A stretch of DNA of 64,000 bases from Cognatiluteimonas weifangensis (GCF_003416885.1 NZ_QVPD01000012.1:1-64000); one strand, 5' to 3'; numbered from the stretch's first letter, positions 28,776-37,331 are shown. Notes: generated from the letters alone by a model not told the origin. A program made the numbers and translations.

Positions 28776-29381
28776 ATGAGACTCGTTGGCCGCATTTCCG
28801 GGTGGAATGACGACAAGGGCTATGGCTTCGTGGTGCCGAACGGCGGCGGGGATCGTGCCTTCGTGCACGTCAAGGCCTTCCAGTTCGGCTCGCGCCGGCC
28901 AGTTGGCGGCGACCTGATCTCTTACGCAGCGGGGCGCGATGCGCGCGGCCGCACCAATGCGACCGAAGTCCGGTTCGCCGGTCAAAGGATCGAGAAGAGG
29001 AAGCCCCCGCTGCCGATCCCGCGCGTGCTGCTGGGCGGCCTCGCCCTGCTGGGGATCGGGCTTGGTGCCGCATTCGGCGTCGTGCCGCTGCTGCTGGCGG
29101 CTGCCTTTGGCCTGCTCAGCCTGCTGTCCTACCTGATGTACTCGCTGGACAAGGCGGCGGCCCGAGCCGATGCGCAGCGGATTCCCGAGAACACGCTGCA
29201 CCTCGTCGACCTGCTGGGTGGCTGGCCCGGCGCACTCATCGCGCAGCAACGGCTGCGGCACAAGACCATCAAGGCATCGTTCCAGTGGGTGTTCTGGTGC
29301 AGCGTGCTGGGCAACCTTGCGATCGCGACCTGGCTGGTTCGCAGCGGCATCGCGCGTGCGGTGGAGGATGCGGTGCTGTGA
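28776..29381 (+). CDS. Cold-shock domain plus DUF1294 membrane protein
   Basis: Fusion of 201 aa. Residues 1-65 form a cold-shock nucleic-acid-binding domain (GRISGWNDDKGYGFV, then AFVHVKAF). Residues about 80-200 have three hydrophobic helices and the DUF1294 signature (YSLDKAAA, LHLVDLLGGWPGALIAQQ, RHKTIKASFQ). This fusion is known in many proteobacteria; its function is undefined. The ATG at 28776 is preferred over one 60 bp upstream because the family begins directly with the cold-shock domain. The gene is GC-rich again, unlike the TIR gene before it, and copies of GGGGTCAGAGT flank it. Confidence 0.85.
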   Translation: MRLVGRISGWNDDKGYGFVVPNGGGDRAFVHVKAFQFGSRRPVGGDLISYAAGRDARGRTNATEVRFAGQRIEKRKPPLPIPRVLLGGLALLGIGLGAAFGVVPLLLAAAFGLLSLLSYLMYSLDKAAARADAQRIPENTLHLVDLLGGWPGALIAQQRLRHKTIKASFQWVFWCSVLGNLAIATWLVRSGIARAVEDAVL

Positions 29382-29392
29382 ACGCAGGAACA

Positions 29393-29414
29393 GGGGTCAG
29401 AGTGCAATTTTTTG
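29393..29414 (+). repeat. GGGGTCAGAGT repeat, copy 2
   Basis: GGGGTCAGAGTGCAATTTTT, 12 bases after the DUF1294 stop codon. The T-run could also act in termination, but no stem precedes it. Confidence 0.6.
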
Positions 29415-29446
29415 CGGGGCATTAAGAACGTCTCGATTCCCCGCGC

Positions 29447-30103
29447 TCAGCCGCCCAGCCGGTTGATCTCCGCGTTTTCCACCACCGCGGGCGGATCGTC
29501 CTGGCGCAGCAGCGCCAGCATCGCGCGGCCGATGCGCGCGGTGGTGGTCATGGCCCGCGGCAGCAGCCGCACGCCCAGGCCCATGAACGGTCCGGTGAGG
29601 GCGTACATCCGCGCCAGCCCGGGGTGCGGGGAGCGCACGCCATCGACGGGCTGGATCGCGCCGGGGCGCAGCATCACCGTGCGGATCGGCAACGCCGCCA
29701 GGGCGCGCTCGGCTTCGCCTTTCACCCGCAGCGGCATCAGGCGGCTGTCGGGGTTGGAGGCGGCGCCCGAGATGTAGACGAAGGTCAGGGCCGGATTGCG
29801 TCGCGCCAGGGTGCGCGCCACGTTGAGCGTCAGGTCCACGGTGACGTGGCGGAAGTCGGCCTCGGTCGTGCCCAGCGGCAGCGCGCCGGCGCAGTACAGG
29901 CAGGCGTCGAACGGATGCAGGCGGTCCTCGACCGCGCGCAGGTCGGCGAAGTCCGGCACCACGATGTCTTCGAACTTCGGGTCCGGCTGGCCGCTGGGAT
30001 GCCGGCCCAGCGCCGCGACGTGGGTGACGTCGGCGGCGCGCAGGCATTCGCGCAGCACGCCCTGGCCAACCAGTCCGGTGGCGCCGGTAAGGAGGATGCG
30101 CAT
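29447..30103 (-). CDS. NAD(P)-binding epimerase/dehydratase-like protein
   Basis: Atypical short-chain dehydrogenase of 218 aa with the nucleotide-binding motif LLTGATGLVGQGVL at residues 4-17, then VTHVAALGRHP and VYISGAAS. It resembles the NAD(P)H-binding, HTATIP2/YwnB-like group. The Tyr-x-x-x-Lys catalytic pair of classical SDR enzymes is not seen. The substrate is unknown. GGAG precedes the ATG. It ends 96 bp after the start of lipA-side sequence and may follow lipA in one transcript. Confidence 0.78.
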   Translation of the reverse strand: MRILLTGATGLVGQGVLRECLRAADVTHVAALGRHPSGQPDPKFEDIVVPDFADLRAVEDRLHPFDACLYCAGALPLGTTEADFRHVTVDLTLNVARTLARRNPALTFVYISGAASNPDSRLMPLRVKGEAERALAALPIRTVMLRPGAIQPVDGVRSPHPGLARMYALTGPFMGLGVRLLPRAMTTTARIGRAMLALLRQDDPPAVVENAEINRLGG

Positions 30104-30199
30104 GGCGATCTCCGGTAGCGCGACGTGCGCAGCCTACAACCACGGTGGTGAAGACGGCGGGTGTCGGAGCCGACCTTCTGGCCGGGCGAGGGGCCGCCC

Positions 30200-31252
30200 T
30201 CAGCAGCGCAGCGACTGCATGGTCGTCGCCGACTCGCGGATGGCGTCCAGGACTTTCTGCTTGCCCTCGTCCAGGCCGACGTTGTCCTGTTCCAGCACGC
30301 GCTCGGCGCGGTAGCTGGAGCGGACCAGTGGGCCGGACACGGCTTCCAGGAAGCCCTTGGACAGGGCAAGTTCGCGGTATTCGCGGAATTGCTCGGGGCT
30401 GACGAAGCGTTCCACCGGCAGGTGGTTCCTGGTCGGCCGCATGTACTGGCCCATCGTCACCACGTCGACATCGGCCGCGCGCATGTCGTCCAGGGCCTGC
30501 GCGATCTCGTCGTCGGTTTCGCCCAGGCCCAGCATCAGGCTGGTCTTGGTGATGACCTTGGGGTCGTGCTGCTTGGCGAACTTCAGCACGTCCAGCGTCT
30601 GTTCGTAGCCGGCGCGCGGGTCGCGCACCGGGTGGGTCAGGCGCTTCACGGTCTCGAGGTTCTGGGCGAAGGTGGCGAGGCCGGCGTCCAGCACCTGGGC
30701 GACGAGGGCGTGCTTGCCCTGGAAGTCGGGCGTGAGCGCTTCCACCGCGGTGTCCGGCATGGTCAGGTGGATGGCGCGGATGCAGGCGGCGTAGTGGCCG
30801 GCGCCGAGGTCGGGCAGGTCGTCGCGGTCCACCGAGGTCAGCACCACGTACTTCAGGCCCATCAGGCGCACGGCGTCGGCGACGTGGGCCGGCTCCAGCG
30901 GATCCAGCCAGCCGTTGGGGTTGCCGGTGTTGACCGAGCAGAACTTGCAGGCGCGGGTACAGACCGAGCCCATCAGCATCAAGGTCGCGGTGCCGCGCTC
31001 CCAGCATTCGGCGATGTTGGGGCACTTGGATTCCGCGCACACGGTGGACAGCTTGTGCGAGGTCACGATGTCCATGACCTCGCGGTACTTCGCGCCGTTG
31101 GGCAGGCGCACGCGCAGCCACGGCGGCTTGGGGCCGACGTCGGGGATCTGGCTCAGCGCATTGGGCTTGATGCCGTCCAGCACGGCAGGCGTGCCTTGCG
31201 GGCTGACGATCTTGCTGCCGGAGGCGGGACGGGAAGTGGAGCTGTTGCTCAT
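30200..31252 (-). CDS. lipA: Lipoyl synthase
   Basis: Radical-SAM enzyme of 350 aa that inserts two sulfurs into protein-bound octanoyl groups. Both iron-sulfur clusters are visible: the auxiliary [12 protein letters not shown] (CX4CX5C) near residue 80 and the radical-SAM CTRACKFC (CX3CX2C) near 110. The C-terminal RSSYRAE supplies the Ser ligand. The ATG at 31252 gives the normal N-terminus. The usual partner lipB is not adjacent. Confidence 0.96.
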   Translation of the reverse strand: MSNSSTSRPASGSKIVSPQGTPAVLDGIKPNALSQIPDVGPKPPWLRVRLPNGAKYREVMDIVTSHKLSTVCAESKCPNIAECWERGTATLMLMGSVCTRACKFCSVNTGNPNGWLDPLEPAHVADAVRLMGLKYVVLTSVDRDDLPDLGAGHYAACIRAIHLTMPDTAVEALTPDFQGKHALVAQVLDAGLATFAQNLETVKRLTHPVRDPRAGYEQTLDVLKFAKQHDPKVITKTSLMLGLGETDDEIAQALDDMRAADVDVVTMGQYMRPTRNHLPVERFVSPEQFREYRELALSKGFLEAVSGPLVRSSYRAERVLEQDNVGLDEGKQKVLDAIRESATTMQSLRC

Positions 31253-31283
31253 GGGGGCCGTGCGCGGACGATGGGGCCCGACC

Positions 31284-31289
31284 ATTGTA
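31284..31289 (-). promoter_or_regulatory. lipA: -10 element of lipA
   Basis: TACAAT on the minus strand, 31 bases before the lipA ATG, in the 136-bp gap shared with the divergent GST gene. Confidence 0.45.
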
Positions 31290-31388
31290 CCGGAGCGGGT
31301 TTTTCGCACCCCGTGCTTGCCGGCCGATCGCGGCCGGAGGACCATCCTTTCCAGCCGATCCGCCACGAACCCCGAGGAACAGATATCC

Positions 31389-32063
31389 ATGAAGCTCTAC
31401 TACCACCCGGCCTCGTCCGCCAGCCGCATCGTAATGCTGTTCGCCGCACAGGAAGGCATTGCGCTGGATTACGTGCTGGTCGACCTGATGGCCGGGGCGC
31501 ACCGCCAGCCGGAGTACAAGGCGGTGAATCCCAGCGCGCTGGTGCCGGTGCTGGACGACGACGGCTTCGTGCTGACCGAGAGCGGGGCGATCCTGCGCTA
31601 CCTGGCCGGCAAGACCGGCTCGCGCGCCTATCCGGCGGAGCTCAAGGCGCGGGCGCGGGTGGACGAGGCGATGGCCTGGTTCTACGGCAACTACTACAAG
31701 GACTTCGGCTACGGCCTGGTCTATCCGCAGCTGTTCCCGCACCACAAGCGCCCCACCGAGGAGGCGCATGCCGCCACCATCGAGTGGGGCCGCAAGCAGT
31801 CGCTGCGCTGGCTGGATGTGCTCGATTCGCACTTCCTCGGCCATGGCAACGCTTTCCTCTGCGGCGACGCCCCGACCCTGGCCGATTACGCCGGCATCGA
31901 GATGGTGACCGTGGGCGAGCTGGTGGGCTGCACCCTGCAGGATTACCCCAACGTCTGCGGCTGGATCGCCCGGATGAAGGCGCTGCCGCACTGGGCCGAG
32001 GTCCACGCCGCGCACGAGGGCTTCAAGGCCTCGCTGGCGGGCAAGGCGTTCGTGGCAATCTGA
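31389..32063 (+). CDS. Glutathione S-transferase family protein
   Basis: Protein of 224 aa with a thioredoxin-like N-terminal domain ([18 protein letters not shown], with Ser residues at the usual catalytic place), the conserved cis-Pro region [23 protein letters not shown], and a helical C-terminal domain ([15 protein letters not shown]). It probably conjugates or reduces electrophilic compounds in the cytoplasm. Subclass and substrate cannot be told. GAGGAAC upstream of the ATG is the ribosome site. Confidence 0.88.
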   Translation: MKLYYHPASSASRIVMLFAAQEGIALDYVLVDLMAGAHRQPEYKAVNPSALVPVLDDDGFVLTESGAILRYLAGKTGSRAYPAELKARARVDEAMAWFYGNYYKDFGYGLVYPQLFPHHKRPTEEAHAATIEWGRKQSLRWLDVLDSHFLGHGNAFLCGDAPTLADYAGIEMVTVGELVGCTLQDYPNVCGWIARMKALPHWAEVHAAHEGFKASLAGKAFVAI

Positions 32064-32078
32064 CGGGCCGGCGCGCGA

Positions 32079-32156
32079 AGGCAAGCCGCCACTACGGGGC
32101 TGGCGATCGCAGACCCGGATGTCCCATCCCTACGACATCCGTGACGCGGCTTGCCT
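32079..32156. repeat. Nested inverted repeat, cruciform or structured RNA
   Basis: The outer arms AGGCAAGCCGC (32079-32089) and GCGGCTTGCCT (32146-32156) are perfect 11-bp complements. Inside them, GGATGTC (32117-32123) and GACATCC (32134-32140) form a second stem. The element starts 16 bp after the GST stop. It may be a terminator, a small MITE-like element or a structured RNA. No T-tract follows. Confidence 0.65.
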
Positions 32157-32211
32157 CCAGATTCGTTCAGTTTGGCTTGGCCCACGCCTGTTCAGGCAGC
32201 CGCGCGGTTGT

Positions 32212-32217
32212 TACAAT
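32212..32217 (+). promoter_or_regulatory. -10 element upstream of the AUC-start ORF
   Basis: TACAAT, preceded by TTCAGG (32191-32196) at 15 bp. It is in an unusually AT-rich patch that continues to 32250 and points at the small ORF at 32264. Confidence 0.4.
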
Positions 32218-32263
32218 ATGGCCCGTAAATTGCTGTAAATATTGAACTTTATGGAGGCCGATC

Positions 32264-32503
32264 ATCAAGAATCCGTTGTTGTTCCTGTTCCGCCGCAAGC
32301 TCCGGGCCGAGCGCCCGCGGCCGGCAGCGCTGCCGCTGCCTCCGGACTTCCATCCCGGACTTTCCGATGCCGCTCCCGCCCCGGCTTCGGCTGCACCACG
32401 CCGTCGCCGTCAGCGTCACGTGGGCTATACCACGGCCACCTACGCGACTCGGCCGCGCCGCCCCGGCTCCGGCGTGCGGCAGACGATGTTCCGCATCGTC
32501 TGA
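32264..32503 (+). CDS. Small basic protein, possible AUC start codon
   Basis: Frame of 79 codons, nearly all ending in G or C as expected for coding DNA here. It reads KNPLLFLFRRKLRAERPRP after the first codon and ends QTMFRIV. A strong Shine-Dalgarno (GGAGG, 32253-32257) lies six bases before ATC at 32264. There is no in-frame ATG or GTG near, and the ATG at 32251 is in another frame. TTG at 32276 is the conventional alternative. The product is Arg- and Pro-rich and very basic, with no recognised domain. If real, it starts at AUC, as rare genes do, or the base is a sequencing error for ATG. Confidence 0.5.
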   Translation: MKNPLLFLFRRKLRAERPRPAALPLPPDFHPGLSDAAPAPASAAPRRRRQRHVGYTTATYATRPRRPGSGVRQTMFRIV

Positions 32504-32646
32504 GGCCCGACTTCTTCCCCGCTTCACCTTGGCGCCATGGTGTGTTCACCCGCGCGCTGCAGGCTGGCGTTGCCTCGGGATAGACGCGGCCCACAACCGG
32601 GCCGGTCGCCGCGGCCCGCGTACCCTTCACCCACGGAGGCCAGGCC

Positions 32647-33225
32647 ATGGCAGCACACACGCAAGACGATGGCGGCGCGCGCCGCGGCAACCGCTGGCGG
32701 CCGCTGATCTGGGGCGCGGCGGGAGTCGCGTTGCTGTTGCCGCTGGCGGCGATGCGATGGTTCCCGGCCAGCGGGGTGGAGTGGACGCGGTCGGATTTCG
32801 CGGTGATGGGGGCGCTGCTGTTCGCCGCCTGTGCGGCCTATGAACTGGCAGCGTGGCTGTCGGCCAGTCGCGCGTACCGGGCCGCGGCCGGCATCGCGAT
32901 CGCGACCGGATTCCTCACCGTCTGGGTCAACCTGGCCGTCGGCATGATCGGCGACGAGGGCAACCCTTGGAACCTGCTGTTTGTCGGCGTACTGGGTGTC
33001 GGCCTGGTCGGCGCGTTGGTCGCGCGCCTGCGCGCCGGCGGCATGGCGCGCGCCATGCTCGCCGTCGCGCTCGCGCAGGCTGCGGTCGCCGTGCTCGCGC
33101 TGGTCGCCGGGGCGGATCCGCGGGGTGCGATGTTCGCGCTGGGCTTTGCCGTGCCGTGGTTGCTGTCGGCGGTGCTGTTCGGCAAGGCGACGCGGGCCGC
33201 TGTGCGTGCCGACGCCAGGTCCTAG
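32647..33225 (+). CDS. Membrane protein of unknown function
   Basis: Protein of 192 aa with about five hydrophobic segments (near residues 23-40, 54-75, 82-105, 115-132 and 140-180) and a polar N-terminus. GNPWNLLFVGVL is notable, but no family was recognised. GGAGG upstream (32634-32638) supports the ATG at 32647. It converges on nudB with a 112-bp gap that holds no clear terminator. Confidence 0.7.
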   Translation: MAAHTQDDGGARRGNRWRPLIWGAAGVALLLPLAAMRWFPASGVEWTRSDFAVMGALLFAACAAYELAAWLSASRAYRAAAGIAIATGFLTVWVNLAVGMIGDEGNPWNLLFVGVLGVGLVGALVARLRAGGMARAMLAVALAQAAVAVLALVAGADPRGAMFALGFAVPWLLSAVLFGKATRAAVRADARS

Positions 33226-33337
33226 CGGGCCGCACAATTGTCGCAGGGCGTTGCGGGCGGAACTGCATTCGAAGGCTGGTGATGCAGCCGGCGCCTCGCG
33301 ACCGGGCTACTGCCGGCGCGGGCCCGCCACCGGCGGG

Positions 33338-33823
33338 TCACGGCGCCGCGTCGCGTGCGTCCGTGGCGATGCGCAACTGCGGCAGCGGCGGCCGCGCGAT
33401 GAATTCGCGCCGCACGTGCGCGAACAGTTCGCGCTGGCCGCCGAAGGGCAGCAGTTCGATCGCTTCGTCGAAGCCGACCCAGCGGAATGCGTCGTGCTCG
33501 CCGTTCAGCCGCACCGCGGCGTCGACGGCGACGAAGGCGACGAACGCGGGCACCACCTGGATGGCGTTCTCGCGCACGTCGTAGAACTGCTCGCAGCGGT
33601 CGGCCGAGTAGAGCGCGGTGGGCGCCAGCCCGGTTTCCTCGGCCAGCTCGCGCAGCGCGCAGCGCCACGCGCGTTCGCCGGGCTCGACGTGCCCGGCGAC
33701 GTAACTCCAGACGCCGTGCAGATAGGCGCCGGCGCGATGCAGCAGCAACACCTGCGCATCGGCCCCGGCACCGCGCAGCGCCAGCAGCGACACCATCGTG
33801 CAGCGGATCGGGATTTCGGACAT
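33338..33823 (-). CDS. nudB: Dihydroneopterin triphosphate diphosphatase (NUDIX)
   Basis: Protein of 161 aa with a complete NUDIX box (GHVEPGERAW, then RELAEETGL; pattern GX5EX7REUXEEXGU) near residues 44-66. The N-terminus IRCTMVSLLALRG and the length fit NudB, which removes pyrophosphate from dihydroneopterin triphosphate in folate synthesis. Other NUDIX roles are possible. The ATG at 33823 has GAGGAA upstream. folC in this window belongs to the same pathway but is distant. Confidence 0.75.
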   Translation of the reverse strand: MSEIPIRCTMVSLLALRGAGADAQVLLLHRAGAYLHGVWSYVAGHVEPGERAWRCALRELAEETGLAPTALYSADRCEQFYDVRENAIQVVPAFVAFVAVDAAVRLNGEHDAFRWVGFDEAIELLPFGGQRELFAHVRREFIARPPLPQLRIATDARDAAP

Positions 33824-34130
33824 GGCGGGGTTCCTCGCGACCTTGCCGCGCTGGCGACTCGCCGGCGTGCGACGCGCCCGCGCGACGCCCGGATCGTGCA
33901 GTTCCCGCGCGGCATGGCACTCGTCGGCCTGGCGAGCCTGGATGATAGGTCGGTTGCCCCGGGGTGCGGAGCGCCGGCCTGCCGCGCGGGGCGGCGCGCC
34001 GACCGGAATTGCGGCGCCGGGCCGAGCGCAGGCGCTGGCACGGATGGCTGCGAACGGCGGACCGGCTTGCGGATCGCGACCGGCTGCCCGGTCGCGGCGC
34101 TGATTGCCATCGATCCCCGGCGTCCCCAGA

Positions 34131-34152
34131 ATGCGCTGACATTTCAGCGCAT
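34131..34152 (+). promoter_or_regulatory. Perfect 9-bp palindrome upstream of tyrA
   Basis: ATGCGCTGA and TCAGCGCAT are exact inverted repeats around CATT, ending 14 bases before the GTG start of the chorismate mutase-prephenate dehydrogenase. It could be an operator half-site pair or an mRNA hairpin over the ribosome site. It does not match the TyrR box (TGTAAA-N6-TTTACA). Confidence 0.65.
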
Positions 34153-34166
34153 CGGCGGCGACCTGC

Positions 34167-35297
34167 GTGTCCAGCGACCTTTCCCGATTGCGTGCGCAGA
34201 TCGATCGCATCGACGACGAACTGATCCAGCTGCTGGCGCAGCGCGCGCGCCTGACCGCCGCGGTGGGCGAGCACAAGAGCGTCCATGGCCTGCCGCTGTA
34301 CGTGCCGGAACGCGAAGCGGAACTGCTGGCGGCGCGGCGGCAGGCGGCCGCTGCCGCGCAGGTCAATCCCGATCTGGTCGAGGACGTGCTGCGCCGGGTG
34401 ATGCGCGAGTCGTATGCGACCCAGGACGCGCGGTTTCCGGCGACCGGCGACCTGTCGCGGCCGGTGGTGATCGTCGGCGGCGCCGGCGCGCTGGGGCGCC
34501 GCCTGGCCACGTTCTTCGCGCGCTCGGGTTACCCCCTGCGCACGCTGGAACAGGACGACTGGCCCCGCGCCCGCGACCTGCTGGCCGATGCCGCCCTGGT
34601 GCTGGTGGCGGTGCCGATCGACCGGACCTGTGCCGTGATCCGCGCGCTGCCGGACCTGCCCGCCGATTGCGTGCTGGCCGACGTCACCAGCATCAAGGCG
34701 GCACCGCTGGCAGCGATGCTCGAGCGCCACGCGGGCCCGGTGGTCGGGCTGCACCCGATGTTCGGCCCGGATGTGAGCAGTCTGGCCAAGCAGGTGATCG
34801 TGGTCTGCCACGGCCGCGGTCAGGCGCATTACCGCTGGCTGCTCGAGCAGATGGGGCTCTGGGGCGCGGTGCTGCGGGAGGAATCGCCCGCGCAGCATGA
34901 CCGCGCGATGGTGCTGATCCAGGCCATGCGCCACTTCACCAGCATGGCCTACGGCGTGTTCCTGCAGCGCCAGAACGCCGACCTGCAGGCGCTGATGCGG
35001 CTGAGCTCGCCGATCTACCGCCTGGAGCTGGCCATGGTCGGCCGCTTGTTCGCGCAAAGCCCGGCGCTGTATGCCGACATCATCATGGCCGCGGCCTGCC
35101 TGCCCGAACTGCTGGGCGACTACCGGCAAGCGCTCGACGAGCTGCTGCAACTGGTGCGCGAGGGCCAGCGCGAGGCGCTGATCGAGCGCTTCCACCGCAC
35201 CCAGGGGTATTTCGGCGAGTTGGCCCCGGCCTTGCTGCGCGAAAGCAGCGAGCTGTTGCGCAAGGCGCACGACAGCCGCGATCCCGCCCGCGGCTGA
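34167..35297 (+). CDS. tyrA: Chorismate mutase-prephenate dehydrogenase (T-protein)
   Basis: Bifunctional enzyme of tyrosine synthesis, 376 aa, close to E. coli TyrA (373). Residues 1-90 form the AroQ chorismate mutase domain (LRAQIDRIDDELIQLLAQRA). Residues about 98-376 form the dehydrogenase with VVIVGGAGALGRRLA and the catalytic His in VGLHPMFGPDV. HDRAMVLIQAMRHF is a TyrA signature. The start is GTG at 34167, since the AroQ helix begins almost at once. A palindrome immediately upstream suggests regulation. Confidence 0.93.
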   Translation: MSSDLSRLRAQIDRIDDELIQLLAQRARLTAAVGEHKSVHGLPLYVPEREAELLAARRQAAAAAQVNPDLVEDVLRRVMRESYATQDARFPATGDLSRPVVIVGGAGALGRRLATFFARSGYPLRTLEQDDWPRARDLLADAALVLVAVPIDRTCAVIRALPDLPADCVLADVTSIKAAPLAAMLERHAGPVVGLHPMFGPDVSSLAKQVIVVCHGRGQAHYRWLLEQMGLWGAVLREESPAQHDRAMVLIQAMRHFTSMAYGVFLQRQNADLQALMRLSSPIYRLELAMVGRLFAQSPALYADIIMAAACLPELLGDYRQALDELLQLVREGQREALIERFHRTQGYFGELAPALLRESSELLRKAHDSRDPARG

Positions 35298-35522
35298 TCC
35301 GGCCTGCGCTCGCGCGTCAGCGCTGTCCGGCGGCGGGTTGCGGGCAGCCGGCGCACGGCAGCGCTTGCAGGCCGGCGGCAAGCGCTTGATCGCGTCTTCG
35401 GCGCGGCTGGCGGCGGCGCGTTCGGGATGTGCGAACCGGGCGCGTGCCGCGACGATCGACGGGCCGTGACATCGCCTTACGCGGGGGCGCGTGAGCATGC
35501 CGCGTCCTCCCGGAGCGCGAAG

Positions 35523-35903
35523 ATGATCGAGGTCCTGCCGGCGCCGGCGCACGTGGCGGCATTCCGCGTCACCGGCACGCTGACGGTGGGCGACTGCGAC
35601 CGCTGCATCACCGAGGTCGAGGCGCGGCTGGAGGCGCACGCGCGCATTGCGCTGTTCTGCGATCTCGCCGGGATGCGCCGGATCGCGCCCGCGGCGCTGA
35701 CCAGGGACCTGCGCTTCGCACTGGAGCTGTGCGGCCAGTCGCGGCGCTTCACACGCAGCGCGCTGGTCACCGAACGTGCCTGGCTGGCCCGGCTGACGCG
35801 ATTCGCGGCGCGGTTCTTTGCGCGCACCGAGGTCCGCGTCTTCGCCCCCGCGGAACGCGCCATCGCGCTGGCGTGGGCGAGCGTGGCGTTGCCGGGGAAC
35901 TGA
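35523..35903 (+). CDS. SpoIIAA/STAS-like protein
   Basis: Protein of 126 aa: MIEVLPAPAHVAAFRVTGTL, then ARIALFCDLAGMRRI and a basic stretch with ERAWLARLTRF. The layout fits the bacterial SpoIIAA-like (STAS fold) family seen in many proteobacteria, of unknown function. GGAG upstream supports the ATG at 35523. The 225 bp before it hold nothing recognised. Confidence 0.65.
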   Translation: MIEVLPAPAHVAAFRVTGTLTVGDCDRCITEVEARLEAHARIALFCDLAGMRRIAPAALTRDLRFALELCGQSRRFTRSALVTERAWLARLTRFAARFFARTEVRVFAPAERAIALAWASVALPGN

Positions 35904-36021
35904 GCGGGTCCGCCGTGGCCTGCGGAGCTTCGCGTGGCGGATTCCGCCGATGGAAAGGCCCGGGCGCAGATGCGCAAGCGAGGCCCTGTCGGCGGCCGTG
36001 GCCGGAAGGAGCGCTTGCGGA

Positions 36022-36052
36022 CACCAAAATGGCGGGGCTTGCGCCCCGCCAT
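36022..36052 (-). terminator. Intrinsic terminator of the fasciclin gene
   Basis: ATGGCGGGG and CCCCGCCAT pair perfectly around a 6-base loop (36029-36052). On the minus strand the stem is followed by TTTTGG. It lies 27 bases after the stop codon of the fasciclin gene. Confidence 0.8.
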
Positions 36053-36079
36053 GGTCTTGCTTCCCTGCAAGGGTTTGGT

Positions 36080-36550
36080 TCAGTGCCTGGTCGGGATGTT
36101 GACCTTGTCGATTCCGTGCAGGACGCCGTTGCTGGAGGCGATGTCCGGTGTGGTGAGTTCGGCATCGCCGATCCGCACCCTGGAACCGCTCATCACGATC
36201 GGCGCGGACTGGCCATTGATGGTTTTCACCGCCGTCAGCTTGCCGATCTCGGCTGCGCTGGAGCGGCCCGCCAATACGTGGTAGTTCATCACCGCCGCGA
36301 GCTCGTCCTTGTTTTCCGGCTTCAGCCAGGTGTCGAGCTGGCCGGGCGGCAATTTGCCGAAGGCCGCGTCGGTCGGTGCCAGTACGGTGAACGGACCATT
36401 GCCCTTGAGGGTGTTGGCCAGGCCGGATTGACGCAATGCGTTGCTGAAGATCTTGAACGACCCGTTGGCCGCCGCCGTGTCGACGATGTTCCTTGTGGCG
36501 GAGGACGGGGCGCTGGTGCTGGTGCTGGATGTGCTGTGCATGCTGCTCAT
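36080..36550 (-). CDS. Fasciclin (FAS1) domain protein
   Basis: Protein of 156 aa with a single FAS1 domain: NIVDTAAANGSFKIFSNAL near residue 21, GPFTVLAPTDAAFGKLP and NYHVLAGR, ending with SNGVLHGIDKVNIP. FAS1 domains act in adhesion or stress-related extracellular functions. The N-terminus is Ser/Thr-rich with no signal peptide, which is unusual because most bacterial FAS1 proteins are exported. Either export is non-classical or the true start lies elsewhere. A clear terminator follows. Confidence 0.88.
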   Translation of the reverse strand: MSSMHSTSSTSTSAPSSATRNIVDTAAANGSFKIFSNALRQSGLANTLKGNGPFTVLAPTDAAFGKLPPGQLDTWLKPENKDELAAVMNYHVLAGRSSAAEIGKLTAVKTINGQSAPIVMSGSRVRIGDAELTTPDIASSNGVLHGIDKVNIPTRH

Positions 36551-37331
36551 GGGAGTTGCCCTTGGTAATGACGCGTCGGAAGCCGGCGCGAAGCGGCCGA
36601 AGCCGTGCTTCCTGCAGGGCAGGAAGAAGATGCTCAGGGCGGGGATGGGGCGGAAGCGGCTGAGTTGCCGTTACGACATTTCATCGTAGTGCCCGCGCAC
36701 TATGCGCCTTGCATTGTTATCCGGGTGTCACGAGCCGGTTGCGGGATCACGCCTGTGGCAGGGCTTGGGTGCTAGCGTTGCGGACCGATGCATTGCATCG
36801 ATCCGGTGGCGAGCGCCATGCAGAACGCCAAGCTTCATCGCTATGTGAGCACGAACGGACCTTCCTCCACCTTTGCCGAATGCCCGTCGCGTGCCCTGGC
36901 GGTGGCCGAGGACGGGGGTGGGCCACTACCGCTGGCAGCTGGGCGCGCGCGTCGCGACGATGGCGACGCTTGTGATAGCCACGATCGTGGTCGTGACGAT
37001 CGTGATCGCGGCGATCGCGCGGGAGACGCTGCCCGCGGCAGCCAGCGCCCGCGCCTTCCGCGCAATTGATGCGGGCGGGATCGCCTGTCCGCATGCGCCA
37101 CCCGTCGGCGCGACAAAACCCGTCGAGCGCCGACGGGGGCACGCACTTGCACCGTTCGCCATCGCCCCTGCGTGAGCTGGCCTGCGGGTGCCATTGGCCG
37201 CGCAGGCGTGCGGTGCTTCATCGACGACCGCGCCAGCCCCGGTAGCAGCGCCTGCGGGCTTGGGGGTGTGACCGGGGTCGCAGACGCGTGCGGCGGGCTG
37301 GCGTTAGATCGCGGTAACGGGAGGGGTCGCC
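36551..37331. other. 780 bp without a confident gene
   Basis: No gene with recognisable homology was found. One weak open frame (36918-37175, listed separately) and two short tracts rich in GATCGTG-like repeats near 36980-37010 are all that stand out. The first 250 bp are less GC-rich than average and probably hold the fasciclin promoter. Confidence 0.5.
36918..37175 (+). CDS. Doubtful small membrane protein
   Basis: Possible frame of 85 codons from a GTG, reading VGHYRWQLGARVATMATLV, then a strongly hydrophobic run of Val, Ile and Ala (about residues 14-33) and a polar C-terminus. The hydrophobic run comes from ATCGTG-type repeats, so it may be an artefact of DNA composition. The ribosome site is weak and no family is known. 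Confidence 0.25.
   Translation: MGHYRWQLGARVATMATLVIATIVVVTIVIAAIARETLPAAASARAFRAIDAGGIACPHAPPVGATKPVERRRGHALAPFAIAPA

Noticed and set aside
32251-32583. Alternative frame starting ATG at 32251
   Set aside because: Its ATG overlaps the ribosome site GGAGG, and the frame has random-looking composition with no domain. The +1-shifted frame from 32264 has the better codon pattern.
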